A DNA stretch of 64,000 nt from the NCBI GenBank assembly GCA_029212505.1, contig JARGOS010000001.1, forward strand, positions 1 to 64,000, given 5' to 3'. Numbering within the stretch: position 1 is the stretch's first letter; the number at the start of each line of letters is the position of its first letter. Below, in pieces: positions 9,318 to 21,318 of this stretch. This DNA comes from Legionellaceae bacterium. Its GTDB lineage: Bacteria; Pseudomonadota; Gammaproteobacteria; Legionellales; Legionellaceae. Under the pieces are notes generated by a model. That model was not told the origin of the DNA, did no database searches, and was given only the letters and a program-made list of their open reading frames with translations. Made by a program: the position numbers and the translations under genes.

Positions 9318-12300
9318 TTGGCTAGCATCGAACCAATGAAAAAAGCACCTATGATGAGCGACTTATTGGGTATGCTCAAACAACAGGGTCACACAGAAGA
9401 ATTTGACGTGATTCGAATTTGCCTTGCATCACCAGAACTGATTCGTTCTTGGTCTTATGGTGAGGTAAAAAAACCTGAGACGATTAATTATCGGACGTTT
9501 AAGCCCGAGCGAGATGGTTTATTTTGTGCGAAAGTTTTTGGACCAATTAAAGATTATGAGTGCTTATGTGGTAAATATAAGCGCTTAAAACACCGCGGTG
9601 TGATTTGTGAAAAGTGCGGTGTGGAGCTTGCTTTAGCTAAAGTGCGCCGTGAACGTATGGCGCATATTGAATTGGCAAGTCCGGTTGCGCATATTTGGTT
9701 TCTTAAATCTTTACCATCACGTATTGGTTTGTTATTAGATATGACGCTTCGTGATATTGAGCGCGTCTTGTATTTTGAAGCGTTTGTCGTGGTCGATCCG
9801 GGCATGACGGAGTTGACACGTGGTCAGTTATTGAGTGATGAAGCTTATTTAGAAGCCATGGAGTTATATGGTGATGAGTTTGATGCTCGCATGGGTGCAG
9901 AAGCTATTCGCGAATTATTACGTGAAATCGATATTGATGAAGAAATCAAAGAGCTTCGTGAAGAACTTCCGACGATTAATTCTGAAACAAAATCAAAAAA
10001 AGTGACCAAGCGTTTAAAATTACTTGAAGCTTTCCAGCAATCGGGTAACAAGCCCGAGTGGATGGTGCTTGATGTATTGCCAGTTTTGCCACCTGATTTA
10101 CGTCCGCTTGTACCGTTGGATGGTGGTCGGTTTGCTACATCTGACCTTAATGATTTGTATCGGCGTGTGATTAATAGGAATAATCGTTTAAAGCGTTTAT
10201 TAGACTTAAATGCACCGGATATTATTGTTCGCAATGAAAAGCGTATGCTACAAGAGGCGGTTGATGCGCTGCTTGATAATGGACGTCGAGGACGTGCTAT
10301 TACAGGTAGTAATAAGCGACCGTTGAAGTCACTTGCTGATATGATTAAAGGTAAGCAGGGTCGATTCCGTCAAAACTTGCTGGGTAAGCGTGTCGATTAT
10401 TCTGGACGTTCGGTTATTGTTGTAGGCCCAACGCTGCGTTTACATCAATGCGGGCTACCTAAAAAAATGGCTCTAGAATTATTTAAACCGTTTATTTTCA
10501 GTAAACTTGAATTTAAAGGTTTAGCGACAACGATTAAAGCCGCTAAGAAAATGGTCGAACGAGAAGAGCCTGTTGTTTGGGATATTCTGGAAGACGTGAT
10601 TCGCGAACATCCTGTGCTGTTAAACCGTGCTCCTACGCTTCACCGTTTAGGGATTCAAGCATTTGAGCCGGTGCTTATTGAAGGTAAAGCTATTCAGTTG
10701 CATCCCTTGGTCTGCACAGCGTATAACGCCGATTTCGATGGTGACCAAATGGCTGTGCACGTGCCTTTGACGATTGAGGCCCAACTTGAAGCGCGTTCTT
10801 TGATGATGTCAACGAATAATATTTTATCACCCGCAAGTGGTGAGCCAATTATTGTTCCAAGTCAGGACGTTGTTTTAGGTCTGTATTACTTGACACGTGA
10901 GCGTGTGAACGCGAAAGGTGAAGGGCGTGTATTCTCAAGTCCACAGGATGTTAAGAATTTTTACGAAGAAGGGCTTGTTGATCTGCATGCTAAAGTTAAA
11001 GTACGCATGAAAATTAGAGCAACGGACGATGCCCCTGAAACGATTGAGTTGGTTGAAACAACGGTAGGTCGTGCAATTTTGTCGGAAATTCTTCCGGACG
11101 GCATGGCATTTACGTTGATTAACAAAATCATGACCAAGAAAAATATTTCTAAAGTTTTGGATCATTGCTACCGAACCTTGGGATTGAAAGATGCAGTTAT
11201 TTTTGCAGATCAGCTGATGTATACGGGCTTCCGTTATGCAACACGTGGTGGCGCGTCCATTGGGATTGAAGACATGAAAATCCCAGATGATAAACCTGCT
11301 ATTATTGAGCGCGCTGACAATGAAGTACGTGAAATTGAAGCTCAGTTCCGTTCGGGCTTGGTTACGAACGGTGAACGTTATAACAAAGTTATTGATATTT
11401 GGTCCCGCACCAGTGAAATGGTAGCAAAATCAATGATGACAACCATTGCAACCGATGATGTCACGGATAGAAATGGCAAAGTGGTTACTCAGCCGTCGTT
11501 TAATCCTATCTTTATGATGGCTGATTCGGGAGCGCGGGGTTCTGCGGCTCAGATTCGTCAGTTAGCGGGTATGCGTGGACTGATGTCAGCACCAGATGGC
11601 TCCATTATCGAAACCCCCATTACGGTTAACTTCCGTGAAGGTTTGAACGTTATTCAGTACTTTATTTCGACTCACGGAGCACGAAAAGGTCTGGCTGATA
11701 CCGCGCTTAAAACTGCAAACTCCGGGTATCTAACACGTCGTTTAGTTGATGTTGCACAAGATGTGGTGATTACTGAGCGTGATTGTGGAACAGAAAACGG
11801 TGTCTTAATGCAGCCGTTAATTGAGGGTGGAGATATTGTTGAGCCACTACATGAGCGTGTGTTAGGTCGTGTCCTTGCAGCGGATGTATATTTGCCGAAG
11901 CAAGATGAGCCGGTGGTTACTGCTGGAACGTTGTTGGATGAGACCTGGGTTGAACATTTGGAGCATTTAGGTATTGATCAAGTATTAGTACGTTCGCCGA
12001 TTACGTGTGATACACGCTTTGGCCTATGTGCTAATTGTTACGGTCGAGATTTAGCGCGTGGCCATCTTGTGAATACAGGTGAGGCTGTCGGTATTATTGC
12101 AGCGCAATCGATTGGGGAGCCAGGAACTCAGCTCACCATGCGGACCTTCCATATTGGGGGAGCTGCGTCTCGAGCAACCGCAGAAAATAATATTCAGATT
12201 AAGACCAAAGGTAGTGCACGCTTACATAATATTAAAACAGTAACGCATGCAAACGGTAATTTGGTTGCTGTATCCCGCTCGGGTGAAGTGACGATTGCTG

Positions 12301-13556
12301 ATGAGCACGGACGTGAGCGTGAGCGTTATAAGCTGCCGTACGGTGCTGTAATCACGGTTAACGATGCCTCGCCTGTCGATGCTGGACAAGTGATTGCTAC
12401 GTGGGATCCTCATACACACCCGGTCATTTCTGAAGTAAGTGGACAGCTTAAATTTGTGGATTTACAAGAAAATATCACAATGAAGCGTCAAATGGATGAG
12501 CTCACAGGCTTGAGTAGTATCGTTGTTACCGATGCCAATCAACGTAGTTCAACCGGGCGTGATTTGCGGCCAATGGTTAAATTAATAACAAACGATGGTA
12601 AAGATATTTACCTTGCAGGAACAAACGTTCCGGCACAGTATTACTTACCTGTGGACGCAATTATTAATTTTGAAGATGGCGCTGCGGTTGGGGTTGGTGA
12701 TGTTATCGCGCGTATTCCACAGGAACGTTCGAAAACACGTGATATTACCGGGGGCTTACCTCGCGTAGCCGACTTGTTTGAAGCAAGAAAACCAAAAGAT
12801 TCAGCGATTATGGCTGAAGTGTCCGGTGTTGTTAGCTTTGGTAAAGAAACTAAAGGAAAACGACGTTTAGTTATCTCTGAGTCAGAGAACAAAGGGCATG
12901 AAGAGTTGATACCTAAGTGGCGACATATCTCTGTGTTTGAAGGGGAGAATGTGGCTCGAGGTGAGGTGATTGCAGATGGACCACCTAATCCTCATGATAT
13001 TTTGCGACTGCTCGGTATTGGTGCATTGGCAAATTATATTGTGAAAGAAGTTCAAGATGTTTATCGCCTTCAAGGGGTTAAAATTAACGATAAACATATT
13101 GAAACGATTGTAAGGCAGATGTTGCGTAAGCGGGTGATTACATTCTCCGGTGATTCAACCTTCCTTGTGGGTGAGCAAGTAGAAGAAACATCGTTGTTAG
13201 AAGAAAATGACCGCATGCTTGCTGAGGGTAAAGAACCGGCTCGAGGATTGCCTATCTTATTAGGTATTACAAAAGCTTCGTTAGCAACAGAGTCATTTGT
13301 TTCTGCGGCATCATTCCAAGAAACCACACGAGTTTTAACAGAGGCTGCCGTCAGTGGTAAAAAAGATGATTTGCGAGGTTTAAAAGAAAATGTCATGGTG
13401 GGTCGCTTAATTCCAGCAGGAACGGGATATGCCTACCATCAAACACGAAAATCAAAACGTGCAAAACAGCTGGAATTAGCGTCACAACCAGCAACAGCAA
13501 GTGACGTAGAACATGCATTGAGTGAAGCACTGAATGCTGAAGAACGAAAAAAATAG
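9318..13556 (+). CDS. rpoC: DNA-directed RNA polymerase subunit beta'
   Basis: Beta' carries the catalytic magnesium site of RNA polymerase. The 1412-residue protein has the N-terminal zinc site (CLCGKYKR and CEKCG near residues 82-100), the catalytic [12 protein letters not shown] motif near residue 470, the trigger-loop region with [13 protein letters not shown] near 930-950, and the second cysteine cluster [13 protein letters not shown] near 895. The start is TTG at 9318 behind TGGAGG, giving MASIEPMKK. Length is close to E. coli (1407). Confidence 0.99.
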   Translation: MASIEPMKKAPMMSDLLGMLKQQGHTEEFDVIRICLASPELIRSWSYGEVKKPETINYRTFKPERDGLFCAKVFGPIKDYECLCGKYKRLKHRGVICEKCGVELALAKVRRERMAHIELASPVAHIWFLKSLPSRIGLLLDMTLRDIERVLYFEAFVVVDPGMTELTRGQLLSDEAYLEAMELYGDEFDARMGAEAIRELLREIDIDEEIKELREELPTINSETKSKKVTKRLKLLEAFQQSGNKPEWMVLDVLPVLPPDLRPLVPLDGGRFATSDLNDLYRRVINRNNRLKRLLDLNAPDIIVRNEKRMLQEAVDALLDNGRRGRAITGSNKRPLKSLADMIKGKQGRFRQNLLGKRVDYSGRSVIVVGPTLRLHQCGLPKKMALELFKPFIFSKLEFKGLATTIKAAKKMVEREEPVVWDILEDVIREHPVLLNRAPTLHRLGIQAFEPVLIEGKAIQLHPLVCTAYNADFDGDQMAVHVPLTIEAQLEARSLMMSTNNILSPASGEPIIVPSQDVVLGLYYLTRERVNAKGEGRVFSSPQDVKNFYEEGLVDLHAKVKVRMKIRATDDAPETIELVETTVGRAILSEILPDGMAFTLINKIMTKKNISKVLDHCYRTLGLKDAVIFADQLMYTGFRYATRGGASIGIEDMKIPDDKPAIIERADNEVREIEAQFRSGLVTNGERYNKVIDIWSRTSEMVAKSMMTTIATDDVTDRNGKVVTQPSFNPIFMMADSGARGSAAQIRQLAGMRGLMSAPDGSIIETPITVNFREGLNVIQYFISTHGARKGLADTALKTANSGYLTRRLVDVAQDVVITERDCGTENGVLMQPLIEGGDIVEPLHERVLGRVLAADVYLPKQDEPVVTAGTLLDETWVEHLEHLGIDQVLVRSPITCDTRFGLCANCYGRDLARGHLVNTGEAVGIIAAQSIGEPGTQLTMRTFHIGGAASRATAENNIQIKTKGSARLHNIKTVTHANGNLVAVSRSGEVTIADEHGRERERYKLPYGAVITVNDASPVDAGQVIATWDPHTHPVISEVSGQLKFVDLQENITMKRQMDELTGLSSIVVTDANQRSSTGRDLRPMVKLITNDGKDIYLAGTNVPAQYYLPVDAIINFEDGAAVGVGDVIARIPQERSKTRDITGGLPRVADLFEARKPKDSAIMAEVSGVVSFGKETKGKRRLVISESENKGHEELIPKWRHISVFEGENVARGEVIADGPPNPHDILRLLGIGALANYIVKEVQDVYRLQGVKINDKHIETIVRQMLRKRVITFSGDSTFLVGEQVEETSLLEENDRMLAEGKEPARGLPILLGITKASLATESFVSAASFQETTRVLTEAAVSGKKDDLRGLKENVMVGRLIPAGTGYAYHQTRKSKRAKQLELASQPATASDVEHALSEALNAEERKK

Positions 13557-13587
13557 TAAGGCGCTGCAGACTGGATTCTATTTAGAC

Positions 13588-13617
13588 TTGACATTAGGTT
13601 ATGATCTAGCATAGAAT
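13588..13617 (+). promoter_or_regulatory. promoter of the str operon (rpsL)
   Basis: A perfect -35 TTGACA at 13588-13593 and a -10 TAGAAT at 13612-13617 are separated by 18 bases, about 55 bases upstream of the rpsL ATG. The promoter is framed by an inverted repeat GGATTCTA (13573-13580) and TAGAATCC (13612-13619) overlapping the -10. The repeat could be an operator, or part of a weak end-of-rpoC structure. Confidence 0.75.
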
Positions 13618-13673
13618 CCGGCCTCCTTATGCAGCTGAAAATATCAAATATTACCGCTCGGAGTAAAAGAACA

Positions 13674-14054
13674 ATGGCGACTATTAATCAGTTAGTGAGA
13701 AAGCCTCGCAAGGATGTCAAGAACAAGAGTAAGGTTCCGGCCTTAAAAGCCTGTCCGCAACGTCGTGGTGTTTGTACACGCGTTTATACAACGACTCCAA
13801 AGAAGCCGAACTCGGCTATGCGTAAGGTTGCTCGTGTTCGTTTGACTAGTGGGTTTGAAGTCTCTTCTTACATTGGTGGGGAAGGACATAATTTACAAGA
13901 ACATTCCGTGGTTTTGGTTCGCGGTGGTCGTGTAAAAGATTTACCAGGTGTTCGCTACCATGTGGTTCGCGGAAGCTTGGATACGTCGGGCGTAAATGAT
14001 CGTAAACAAGGTCGCTCGAAGTACGGTACAAAGAGACCGAAAAATAAAAAGTAA
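13674..14054 (+). CDS. rpsL: 30S ribosomal protein S12
   Basis: S12 monitors decoding at the A site. The protein starts [12 protein letters not shown] at 13674 behind a CGGAG site; an in-frame upstream start at 13629 would add 15 unconserved residues and is rejected. The 126 residues include the streptomycin-region motifs TPKKPNSA (Lys near 43) and [13 protein letters not shown] (Lys near 88), both with the sensitive-type lysine. It is the first gene of the str operon. Confidence 0.97.
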   Translation: MATINQLVRKPRKDVKNKSKVPALKACPQRRGVCTRVYTTTPKKPNSAMRKVARVRLTSGFEVSSYIGGEGHNLQEHSVVLVRGGRVKDLPGVRYHVVRGSLDTSGVNDRKQGRSKYGTKRPKNKK

Positions 14055-14095
14055 CAGAAGTTCTGAAAATTCATCTGAGACTGTAGGAACGAGAT

Positions 14096-14623
14096 ATGCC
14101 AAGAAGAAGAGAAGTACCTAAACGAGAAATTTTACCAGATCCTAAGCACCATAGTGAGTTGCTGGCGAAGTTTATTAACGTATTAATGATTAGTGGGAAG
14201 AAATCGATTGCGGAAAATGTCGTGTATGGCGCATTAGACGTAATGGAAGAACGCCTACGTAAACTCAAAAAAACAGGTGAAGACGACGAAAGTGGCCGTG
14301 CTGGCACTGGCGCTTCATCCGTGTTGCGAAGCTTTGAGAGTGCTCTGGATAATATTCGCCCAAGTGTTGAGGTTCGCTCTCGACGCGTAGGTGGTGCGAC
14401 TTATCAAGTTCCTGTTGAAGTGCGCTCAGAACGAAGCGTAGCCTTAGGCATGCGTTGGTTGGTTAATGCGGCACGAGCACGTGGTGAGAAAGGCATGATG
14501 CTACGCTTAGCTGGTGAGTTAATGGATGCGTTTGAAAACAAAGGCGCAGCTGTTAAAAAACGTGAAGAAACACATCGAATGGCCAAAGCTAACCAAGCTT
14601 TTGCACATTTTAGATGGAACTAA
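14096..14623 (+). CDS. rpsG: 30S ribosomal protein S7
   Basis: S7 nucleates assembly of the 30S head and in E. coli represses the str operon. The 175-residue protein opens [17 protein letters not shown] and has the [17 protein letters not shown] motif. It is about 20 residues longer than the shortest S7 proteins, with the extra sequence around residues 60-78 ([18 protein letters not shown]), an insertion between helices. It lies 41 bases after rpsL. Confidence 0.96.
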   Translation: MPRRREVPKREILPDPKHHSELLAKFINVLMISGKKSIAENVVYGALDVMEERLRKLKKTGEDDESGRAGTGASSVLRSFESALDNIRPSVEVRSRRVGGATYQVPVEVRSERSVALGMRWLVNAARARGEKGMMLRLAGELMDAFENKGAAVKKREETHRMAKANQAFAHFRWN

Positions 14624-14639
14624 TAGAGAGGTAATAGAA

Positions 14640-16736
14640 GTGTCAGCTACTCCATTAGATTTATACCGAAATATTGGTATTGTTGCCCACGTTGACGCGG
14701 GAAAAACAACAACCACAGAACGTGTACTGTTCTATACAGGAACCTCTCACAAAATTGGTGAAGTTCATGATGGCGCAGCTACGATGGACTGGATGGTTCA
14801 AGAGCAAGAGCGCGGTATTACGATTACATCCGCGGCTACAACGTGTTACTGGTCCGGAATGAACGCTCAATATAAGCAGCACCGTGTTAATATTATTGAT
14901 ACGCCAGGACACGTTGACTTCATGATTGAAGTTGAGCGTTCATTGCGTGTTTTGGATGGCGCTGTTGTTGTGTTTGACTCAGTGTCGGGTGTTGAGCCTC
15001 AGTCTGAAACCGTATGGAAGCAAGCTGATAGATACGGTGTGCCACGTATTGTTTTTGTCAATAAAATGGACCGCATGGGAGCTAATTTCTTGCGTGTGGT
15101 TGGGCAAATCAAGCAGCGTTTAGGTGGTAATCCCGTCGTTGTGCAACTGAATCTTGGTGCCGAAGAAGAGTTCAAAGGTGTAATTGACCTTATTAAAATG
15201 AAAGCTATCTTTTGGGATGATGCTACGCGTGGCATGACGTTTGAGTATAAAGATATTCCTGCTGATTTGGTAGAGCAATGCGAAGCACTGCGAGTTGAAA
15301 TCGTTGAAGCCGCAGCTGAAGCATCTGAAGAGTTGATGGATAAATATCTTGAAGGTGAAGTGCTTACCGAAGAGGAAATCCGTGCAGGTTTAAGGTTGCG
15401 AACACTTCGAAATGAAATTGTTCCTGTGTTTTGTGGTTCTGCCTTTAAAAACAAAGGTGTGCAAGCGGTTTTAGATGCTGTCATTGATTACTTACCATCG
15501 CCTCTTGAAGTTCCAGCGGTAACGGGTGTTGATGAAGAGGGCAAAGAAGGCACGCGTGAAACATCGTTGACAGCGCCATTTTCAGCGTTGGCTTTTAAGA
15601 TTGCAACCGATCCATTCGTGGGCGCCTTAACATATTTTAGAGCGTACTCGGGTGTGGTTAAAACTGGCGATACGATTTATAACCCTGTCAAAGGGAAGAA
15701 AGAGCGTATCGGGCGATTGCTTCAAATGCATGCAAACTCTCGTGAAGAAATTAAAGAAGTTCAAGCGGGTGATATCGCAGCTGCTGTTGGTTTGAAGACG
15801 GTAACTACCGGTGATACAATTTGTGATCCGAAAGAAATTATTACGCTTGAGCGTATGGACTTTCCAGATCCTGTTATTGCTGTTGCAGTTGAACCCAAAA
15901 CCAAAGCTGACCAAGAAAAAATGTCATTAGCACTTGGCAAGCTTGCACAAGAAGATCCTTCGTTTCGAGTTCACACAGATGAAGAGTCAGGCCAAACAAT
16001 TATTCAAGGGATGGGCGAATTGCACCTTGAAATTATTGTAGACCGTATGCGACGTGAATTTTTAGTTGAAGCAAACGTCGGTAAGCCGCAAGTTGCATAC
16101 CGTGAAAGCTTGAAGCAAACGGTTGAACAAGAAGGCAAGTTTGTTCGTCAATCAGGTGGTCGTGGACAATACGGTCATGTATGGCTACGTATTGAGCCTC
16201 AACCAGCTGGCACCGGGTATGAATTTATTAACGAAATTGTAGGTGGTGTGGTTCCACGTGAATACATTCCAGCTGTTGATAAAGGTATCCAAGAGCAAAT
16301 GCAAAATGGTGTTATTGCGGGCTATCCTGTTGTTGATGTTAAAGTAACGTTATATGACGGTTCATACCATGATGTCGATTCTAACGAAATGGCGTTTAAA
16401 ATTGCCGGTTCTATGGGCTTTAAACAGGGTGCTATTAAGGCATCTCCTGTACTGCTTGAGCCTGTAATGAAGGTTGAAGTAGTTACCCCTGAAGAGTATA
16501 TGGGGGATGTTATGGGCGATATCAGTCGTCGCCGAGGTATTCTTCAAGGGATGGATGACATGCCAGCAGGTCGGGTAATCCGTGCAGAGGTACCGTTGGC
16601 AGAAATGTTTGGTTATTCCACCGATCTACGGTCGGCAACGCAAGGGCGAGCAACGTATACCATGGAGTTCTCTAAATACGCAGAGACCCCAGGAAATATT
16701 GCTGAAGAAATTATTAAGAAACAAACGAGCGAGTGA
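14640..16736 (+). CDS. fusA: elongation factor G
   Basis: EF-G is the GTPase that drives translocation and, with RRF, ribosome recycling. The GTG at 14640, behind AGAGAGG and 16 bases after the rpsG stop, gives [20 protein letters not shown] and a 698-residue product, the usual length; the longer in-frame upstream extension overlaps rpsG and is not conserved. Motifs are AHVDAGKTT (P-loop), DTPGHVDF and NKMDR, then domains II-V with [10 protein letters not shown] in domain IV. Confidence 0.97.
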   Translation: MSATPLDLYRNIGIVAHVDAGKTTTTERVLFYTGTSHKIGEVHDGAATMDWMVQEQERGITITSAATTCYWSGMNAQYKQHRVNIIDTPGHVDFMIEVERSLRVLDGAVVVFDSVSGVEPQSETVWKQADRYGVPRIVFVNKMDRMGANFLRVVGQIKQRLGGNPVVVQLNLGAEEEFKGVIDLIKMKAIFWDDATRGMTFEYKDIPADLVEQCEALRVEIVEAAAEASEELMDKYLEGEVLTEEEIRAGLRLRTLRNEIVPVFCGSAFKNKGVQAVLDAVIDYLPSPLEVPAVTGVDEEGKEGTRETSLTAPFSALAFKIATDPFVGALTYFRAYSGVVKTGDTIYNPVKGKKERIGRLLQMHANSREEIKEVQAGDIAAAVGLKTVTTGDTICDPKEIITLERMDFPDPVIAVAVEPKTKADQEKMSLALGKLAQEDPSFRVHTDEESGQTIIQGMGELHLEIIVDRMRREFLVEANVGKPQVAYRESLKQTVEQEGKFVRQSGGRGQYGHVWLRIEPQPAGTGYEFINEIVGGVVPREYIPAVDKGIQEQMQNGVIAGYPVVDVKVTLYDGSYHDVDSNEMAFKIAGSMGFKQGAIKASPVLLEPVMKVEVVTPEEYMGDVMGDISRRRGILQGMDDMPAGRVIRAEVPLAEMFGYSTDLRSATQGRATYTMEFSKYAETPGNIAEEIIKKQTSE

Positions 16737-16747
16737 GGTAGTCACGC

Positions 16748-17932
16748 ATGGCAAAGGAAAAATTTGAACGCAATAAGCCGCACGTAAACGTCGGCACAAT
16801 CGGTCACGTTGACCACGGTAAAACAACGTTGACTGCAGCAATCACCAAAGTTATGGCAGAAATGTCTGGCGGTGCAGCTGTAGCTTTTGAGAATATTGAT
16901 AAAGCGCCTGAAGAGCGAGCTCGTGGTATTACGATTTCAACAGCACACGTTGAATACGAATCAGCAAGCCGTCATTATGCTCATGTTGACTGTCCAGGAC
17001 ACGCTGATTATGTTAAAAACATGATCACGGGTGCTGCTCAGATGGACGGCGGTATTTTAGTTGTTTCAGCAGCTGATGGTCCTATGCCACAAACACGTGA
17101 ACATATTTTATTGTCACGTCAGGTTGGTGTTCCATGTATCGTTGTTTTCTTAAACAAAGCCGATATGGTTGATGATGAAGAACTTTTAGAATTAGTTGAG
17201 ATGGAAGTTCGTGATTTGTTGAGCTCGTATGATTTTCCAGGTGATGATATTCCTGTGATTATCGGTTCAGCTTTAAAAGCACTTGAAGGTGATGCTAAAG
17301 GTGTTGAATCGGTTCAAAAACTTGTTCAAGCGATGGATGAATATATTCCTGAGCCTGTTCGTGATACCGATAAGCCATTTTTGTTACCGATTGAAGATGT
17401 ATTTTCTATTTCAGGTCGTGGAACGGTTGTAACAGGTCGTGTTGAAAGCGGTGTGATTAAAGTTGGTGAAGAAGTTGAAATCGTAGGTATTCGTGATACC
17501 GTTAAAACAACGTGTACGGGTGTGGAGATGTTCCGTAAGTTGCTCGATCAAGGTCAAGCGGGCGACAACGTCGGTGTTTTACTTCGTGGTGTCAAGCGTG
17601 AAGATGTTGAACGCGGTCAGGTCTTAGCGCATCCAGGTACTGTTAAACCACACGTACGTTTTGAAGCAGAAATTTATGTTCTGTCTAAAGACGAAGGTGG
17701 CCGACATACACCGTTTTTTGATGGCTACCGCCCACAGTTTTATTTCAGAACAACCGATGTTACAGGAAACTGTAAGTTGCCTGAAGGCGTAGAAATGGTT
17801 ATGCCTGGCGATAATGTTAAAGCTGAAATATCATTACAGGCTCCGATTGCTATGCACGAAGGTTTGCGTTTTGCAATTCGGGAAGGTGGTCGTACCGTAG
17901 GTGCGGGTGTTGTGGCTAAAATCATCGAGTAA
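16748..17932 (+). CDS. tuf: elongation factor Tu, copy 2 (tufA position)
   Basis: Same 394-residue protein as 464-1648, with [16 protein letters not shown] and NKAD. It stands in the tufA position directly after fusA, 11 bases downstream. The stop is nearly fused with rpsJ (TAATGAATATG), joining the str and S10 operons. The DNA seems identical to copy 1 except in the first 40 and last 52 bases. The two copies are direct repeats 16.3 kb apart, so recombination between them could delete or duplicate the whole rplK-fusA segment. Confidence 0.99.
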   Translation: MAKEKFERNKPHVNVGTIGHVDHGKTTLTAAITKVMAEMSGGAAVAFENIDKAPEERARGITISTAHVEYESASRHYAHVDCPGHADYVKNMITGAAQMDGGILVVSAADGPMPQTREHILLSRQVGVPCIVVFLNKADMVDDEELLELVEMEVRDLLSSYDFPGDDIPVIIGSALKALEGDAKGVESVQKLVQAMDEYIPEPVRDTDKPFLLPIEDVFSISGRGTVVTGRVESGVIKVGEEVEIVGIRDTVKTTCTGVEMFRKLLDQGQAGDNVGVLLRGVKREDVERGQVLAHPGTVKPHVRFEAEIYVLSKDEGGRHTPFFDGYRPQFYFRTTDVTGNCKLPEGVEMVMPGDNVKAEISLQAPIAMHEGLRFAIREGGRTVGAGVVAKIIE

Positions 17933-17937
17933 TGAAT

Positions 17938-18255
17938 ATGACTACTAATCAAAACATTAAAATTCGTCTGAAGTCTTTTGACCACCGGATGATTGATACA
18001 TCAACACGTGAAATTGTTGATACAGTGAAACGTACAGGCGCGCAAATTCGTGGTCCTATTCCTTTACCTGTCCGTAAAGAGAAGTTTTCTGTATTAATTT
18101 CTCCGCATGTAAATAAAGACGCACAAGATCAATATGAGCTTCGAACACACTTGCGCTTAGTCATTATTGTTAATCCTACTGAGAAAACAGTAGATGCATT
18201 GATGAAATTAGACTTGGCAGCCGGTGTTGATGTGCAAATTAGCCTGGACGACTAG
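17938..18255 (+). CDS. rpsJ: 30S ribosomal protein S10
   Basis: S10 is part of the 30S head and also the NusE partner of NusB in antitermination. The protein has the motifs [14 protein letters not shown] and [15 protein letters not shown] and ends in a typical DVQISLDD. I chose the ATG at 17938 (105 residues), eight bases after a GAG; an ATG at 17932 overlapping the tuf stop would add two residues. No separate S10 leader is present because it follows tuf at once. Confidence 0.95.
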   Translation: MTTNQNIKIRLKSFDHRMIDTSTREIVDTVKRTGAQIRGPIPLPVRKEKFSVLISPHVNKDAQDQYELRTHLRLVIIVNPTEKTVDALMKLDLAAGVDVQISLDD

Positions 18256-18288
18256 GCCAGCGATAAAAGCTTAAGAGGGGTTAGGATA

Positions 18289-18936
18289 ATGATCGGTTTA
18301 TTAGGCCGTAAAATTGGTATGACTCGTGTATTTACACCGGAAGGGGCTGCAATTCCCGTTTCTGTTGTTCACGTGCATCCAAATCGTGTTTCACAGTTAA
18401 AAGATCTCGAGCGAGATGGCTATACTGCAGTACAGCTTACCGGTGGAACAAAAAAATCGAATCGAGTGACAAAGCCTTTGGCGGGTCACTTTGCAAAGGC
18501 AAACATCGACGCCGGTGATATGCTATGCGAGTTTGACGTTGATTCAGTTACTGATTACACATTAGGTCAAGAGCTGACAGTTAATGACGTGTTTTCAGAC
18601 GGTCAACTTGTTGATGTTGCAGGTGTATCGAAAGGTAAAGGCTTTGCCGGTGTTATTAAGCGTCATAATTTCGCGATGCAAGATGCAACTCACGGTAACT
18701 CGTTATCGCATCGTGCGCCTGGATCGATTGGTCAAAACCAAACGCCAGGACGGGTTTTTAAAGGCAAAAAAATGGCCGGCCATATGGGTAATAAACGCTG
18801 CACTACGCAATCGTTGGAAGTTGTTCGAGTTGATGCCGAACGTCATCTTCTTTTGATTAAAGGTGCTATTCCTGGAGCTCCGGGTGCTCGGCTTGAAATT
18901 CGGCCTACCATTAAGTTGCGCGAAGGGAGTAAATAA
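18289..18936 (+). CDS. rplC: 50S ribosomal protein L3
   Basis: L3 reaches into the peptidyl-transferase region of the 50S subunit. The 215-residue protein starts [15 protein letters not shown] and has the [16 protein letters not shown] segment and [20 protein letters not shown] loop, including the glutamine methylated by PrmB in E. coli. An AGGGG site precedes the start. The stop overlaps the rplD start by one base. Confidence 0.98.
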   Translation: MIGLLGRKIGMTRVFTPEGAAIPVSVVHVHPNRVSQLKDLERDGYTAVQLTGGTKKSNRVTKPLAGHFAKANIDAGDMLCEFDVDSVTDYTLGQELTVNDVFSDGQLVDVAGVSKGKGFAGVIKRHNFAMQDATHGNSLSHRAPGSIGQNQTPGRVFKGKKMAGHMGNKRCTTQSLEVVRVDAERHLLLIKGAIPGAPGARLEIRPTIKLREGSK

Positions 18937-19541
18937 TGGAACTCAAGACAAAAGATACAGAATCGGCTGTAACACTTAATGACGCGGTTTTTGCTTGTGA
19001 TTATAACCGAGGTTTAATCCATCAAGTCGTTGTAGCTTATATGAACAAAGCTCGAAGTGGAAATAGCGCCCAAAAGACACGTTCTGAAGTTCGTGGCGGT
19101 GGAAAAAAGCCATGGGCTCAAAAAGGTACCGGCCGTGCGCGTGCAGGAACAATCCGTAGTCCTATTTGGCGTTCGGGTGGTGTGACGTTTGCAGCTAAGA
19201 AACGTGATTATGCACAAAAAATTAATCGGAAGATGTATCAAGGTGCTATGCGTAGTATCGTTTCTGAATTAAATCGAGAAGGTCATTTGATTGTTTTAAG
19301 TGATTTTCAGTGCAGTTCACCTAAAACGCAAGATTTTCTTGCAAAAATGAAGGCTTTAGACTTAACGAATGCACTTGTTTTAGTTCAAGACTTAGGTGAG
19401 TTTGAGTATTTGGCGTCACGTAATTTGCATTCATACGATGTTCGAGACGTTGTTTCAATTGATCCTGTAAGCTTGCTTCGCTTTGAAAAAGTTATTATTA
19501 CAGAAGAAGCACTTAAAACGTTAGAGGGGCAGTTACAATGA
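18936..19541 (+). CDS. rplD: 50S ribosomal protein L4
   Basis: L4 lines part of the peptide exit tunnel and in E. coli autoregulates the S10 operon. The 201 residues match the family length, and the tunnel loop [19 protein letters not shown] is near residues 50-68. The start overlaps rplC by one base and the end overlaps rplW by four, indicating coupled translation. No E. coli-type L4-responsive leader is visible before rpsJ. Confidence 0.97.
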   Translation: MELKTKDTESAVTLNDAVFACDYNRGLIHQVVVAYMNKARSGNSAQKTRSEVRGGGKKPWAQKGTGRARAGTIRSPIWRSGGVTFAAKKRDYAQKINRKMYQGAMRSIVSELNREGHLIVLSDFQCSSPKTQDFLAKMKALDLTNALVLVQDLGEFEYLASRNLHSYDVRDVVSIDPVSLLRFEKVIITEEALKTLEGQLQ

Positions 19542-19834
19542 ATGCAGAACGCTTAATGATGGTTCTTTTGGAGCCGATTACCTCTGAGAAAACGACACGA
19601 ATCGCTGAGAAAGCCAAACAGTTTACGTTTCGTGTTTTAAAGTCTGCAACAAAAACAGAAATTAAATTAGCTGTTGAACAATTGTTCAAAGTTGATGTTA
19701 AATCAGTTTCTGTTGTGAACGTGGTTGGAAAGAATAAACGTTTTAGACAGACAGAAGGAAAGCGTTCTGACTGGAAAAAAGCGTATGTTTCTTTACAGCC
19801 CGGGCAAGACATTGATTTCACCGTGACCGAATAA
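19538..19834 (+). CDS. rplW: 50S ribosomal protein L23
   Basis: L23 sits at the exit of the nascent-chain tunnel and docks trigger factor and SRP. The 98-residue protein starts [20 protein letters not shown] and contains [20 protein letters not shown], the rRNA-binding signature. The ATG overlaps the rplD stop by four bases. Length is typical. Confidence 0.97.
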   Translation: MNAERLMMVLLEPITSEKTTRIAEKAKQFTFRVLKSATKTEIKLAVEQLFKVDVKSVSVVNVVGKNKRFRQTEGKRSDWKKAYVSLQPGQDIDFTVTE

Positions 19835-19845
19835 GGCAGAAAGAG

Positions 19846-20673
19846 ATGGTATTATTAAAATCAAAACCAACATCACCCGGTAAACGTGGTGAGATTCGTG
19901 TGGTGCATAAGAACCTCCACAAAGGCAAACCACATGCCCCTTTACTCGAAGTCAAAAGTAAAAGCGGTGGTCGTAATAACCAAGGCCGAATCACGGTCCG
20001 CCACATTGGTGGTGGTAGCCAAAGTAAATACCGTATTATTGACTTTAAGCGTCGTAAAGATGGCATTGAAGGACGGGTAGAGCGACTTGAGTATGATCCT
20101 AATCGTTCCGCATTAATTGCATTAATTCTTTACAAAGACGGCGAACGGCGTTACATTATCGCTCCTGCTGGTTTATCCGTAGGTGACACGATACTAAGTG
20201 GTGATGATGCACCGATTAGTTCGGGTAATTGCTTGCCTTTAAAAAATATTCCACTTGGAGCAACTATCCATTGTGTGGAACTCAAGCCTGGCCGTGGCGC
20301 TCAAATGTTACGAAGCGCAGGTGCAAGTGGACAGGTTGTTGCTCGAGAAGGCTCTTATGCCATGATCAAGCTTCGTTCTACTGAAGTGCGAAAAGTGTTA
20401 TTATCGTGTCGCGCAGTTATAGGTGAAGTTGGAAACAGTGAGCATAACTTGCGGTCTTTAGGAAAAGCGGGTGCCAAACGATGGCGCGGTGTACGTCCTA
20501 CAGTTCGAGGTGTTGCAATGAACCCTGTCGACCATCCACATGGTGGTGGTGAAGGGCGAACTTCTGGTGGCCGTCATCCGGTAACACCATGGGGTGTTCC
20601 AACCAAAGGTTATAAAACAAGAAAAAACAAACGTACTGATCGTTTCATCGTCAGAAAACGTAAGAAAAAATAA
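19846..20673 (+). CDS. rplB: 50S ribosomal protein L2
   Basis: L2 is essential for subunit association and peptidyl-transferase assembly. The 275-residue protein has the [17 protein letters not shown] motif near residue 45, and the C-terminal [16 protein letters not shown] signature with the conserved histidine near residue 230. Preceded by an AGAAAGAGA site; followed by rpsS after 20 bases. Confidence 0.98.
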   Translation: MVLLKSKPTSPGKRGEIRVVHKNLHKGKPHAPLLEVKSKSGGRNNQGRITVRHIGGGSQSKYRIIDFKRRKDGIEGRVERLEYDPNRSALIALILYKDGERRYIIAPAGLSVGDTILSGDDAPISSGNCLPLKNIPLGATIHCVELKPGRGAQMLRSAGASGQVVAREGSYAMIKLRSTEVRKVLLSCRAVIGEVGNSEHNLRSLGKAGAKRWRGVRPTVRGVAMNPVDHPHGGGEGRTSGGRHPVTPWGVPTKGYKTRKNKRTDRFIVRKRKKK

Positions 20674-20693
20674 TTACTTGAGAGGGTATTAAC

Positions 20694-20972
20694 GTGGCTC
20701 GTTCCATAAGAAAAGGTCCTTTTATTGATCAACACCTCCTAAGAAAAGTGGAGGCAGTTGTTGAATCAAAGTCGAAAAAGCCGATAAAAACATGGTCTCG
20801 ACGATCAACTATTATTCCCGATATGATTGGGTTGACGATTGCGGTCCATAACGGAAAAGATCATGTGCCTGTGTATATCACAGATAATATGGTTGGACAT
20901 AAATTGGGTGAGTTCTCTATAACTCGTACGTTTAAAGGTCACTCTGGCGACAGAAAGACTAAAGGCAAGTAG
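20694..20972 (+). CDS. rpsS: 30S ribosomal protein S19
   Basis: S19 binds the head of the 30S subunit near the A site. The GTG start at 20694 is preceded by GAGAGGG and yields [16 protein letters not shown]. The 92-residue protein contains the signature [20 protein letters not shown] and GHKLGEFS. Length is typical. Confidence 0.97.
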   Translation: MARSIRKGPFIDQHLLRKVEAVVESKSKKPIKTWSRRSTIIPDMIGLTIAVHNGKDHVPVYITDNMVGHKLGEFSITRTFKGHSGDRKTKGK

Positions 20973-20981
20973 AGGCAACTG

Positions 20982-21317
20982 ATGGAAGTTACAGCAAAAT
21001 TAAGACATGCGCCTTTGTCTGCGCAAAAAGGCCGTTTGGTTGCAGACATGATTCGCCAAGTCAATGTTTCAACGGCTATGGGTGTTCTTCGATTTACGCC
21101 AAAAAAAGGAGCTGTCATGATGCTTAAGCTCCTCGAGTCGGCGATTGCAAATGCTGAGCATAACTTTGGAGCGGATGTTGATGCTTTAAAAGTTGCTGTT
21201 GTATTTGTTGATGAGGCACGTACCTTGAAACGAATTAGTGCCCGGGCGAAAGGCCGAGCAAATCGAATTTGCAAGCGTACCTGCCACATAACGCTTAAAG
21301 TATCTGACGGGGAATAG
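20982..21317 (+). CDS. rplV: 50S ribosomal protein L22
   Basis: L22 spans the 50S subunit and its hairpin lines the exit tunnel. The 111-residue protein has the family start [20 protein letters not shown] and the tunnel-hairpin region [20 protein letters not shown]. Two cysteines in the hairpin end (CKRTC) are unusual compared with E. coli. It is separated from rpsC by one base. Confidence 0.96.
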   Translation: MEVTAKLRHAPLSAQKGRLVADMIRQVNVSTAMGVLRFTPKKGAVMMLKLLESAIANAEHNFGADVDALKVAVVFVDEARTLKRISARAKGRANRICKRTCHITLKVSDGE

Positions 21318-21318
21318 C

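Noticed and set aside
13573-13619. Inverted repeat GGATTCTA/TAGAATCC between rpoC and rpsL as an rpoC terminator.
   Set aside because: The arms are separated by 31 bases and no T run follows; it overlaps the promoter, so an operator or chance is more likely.
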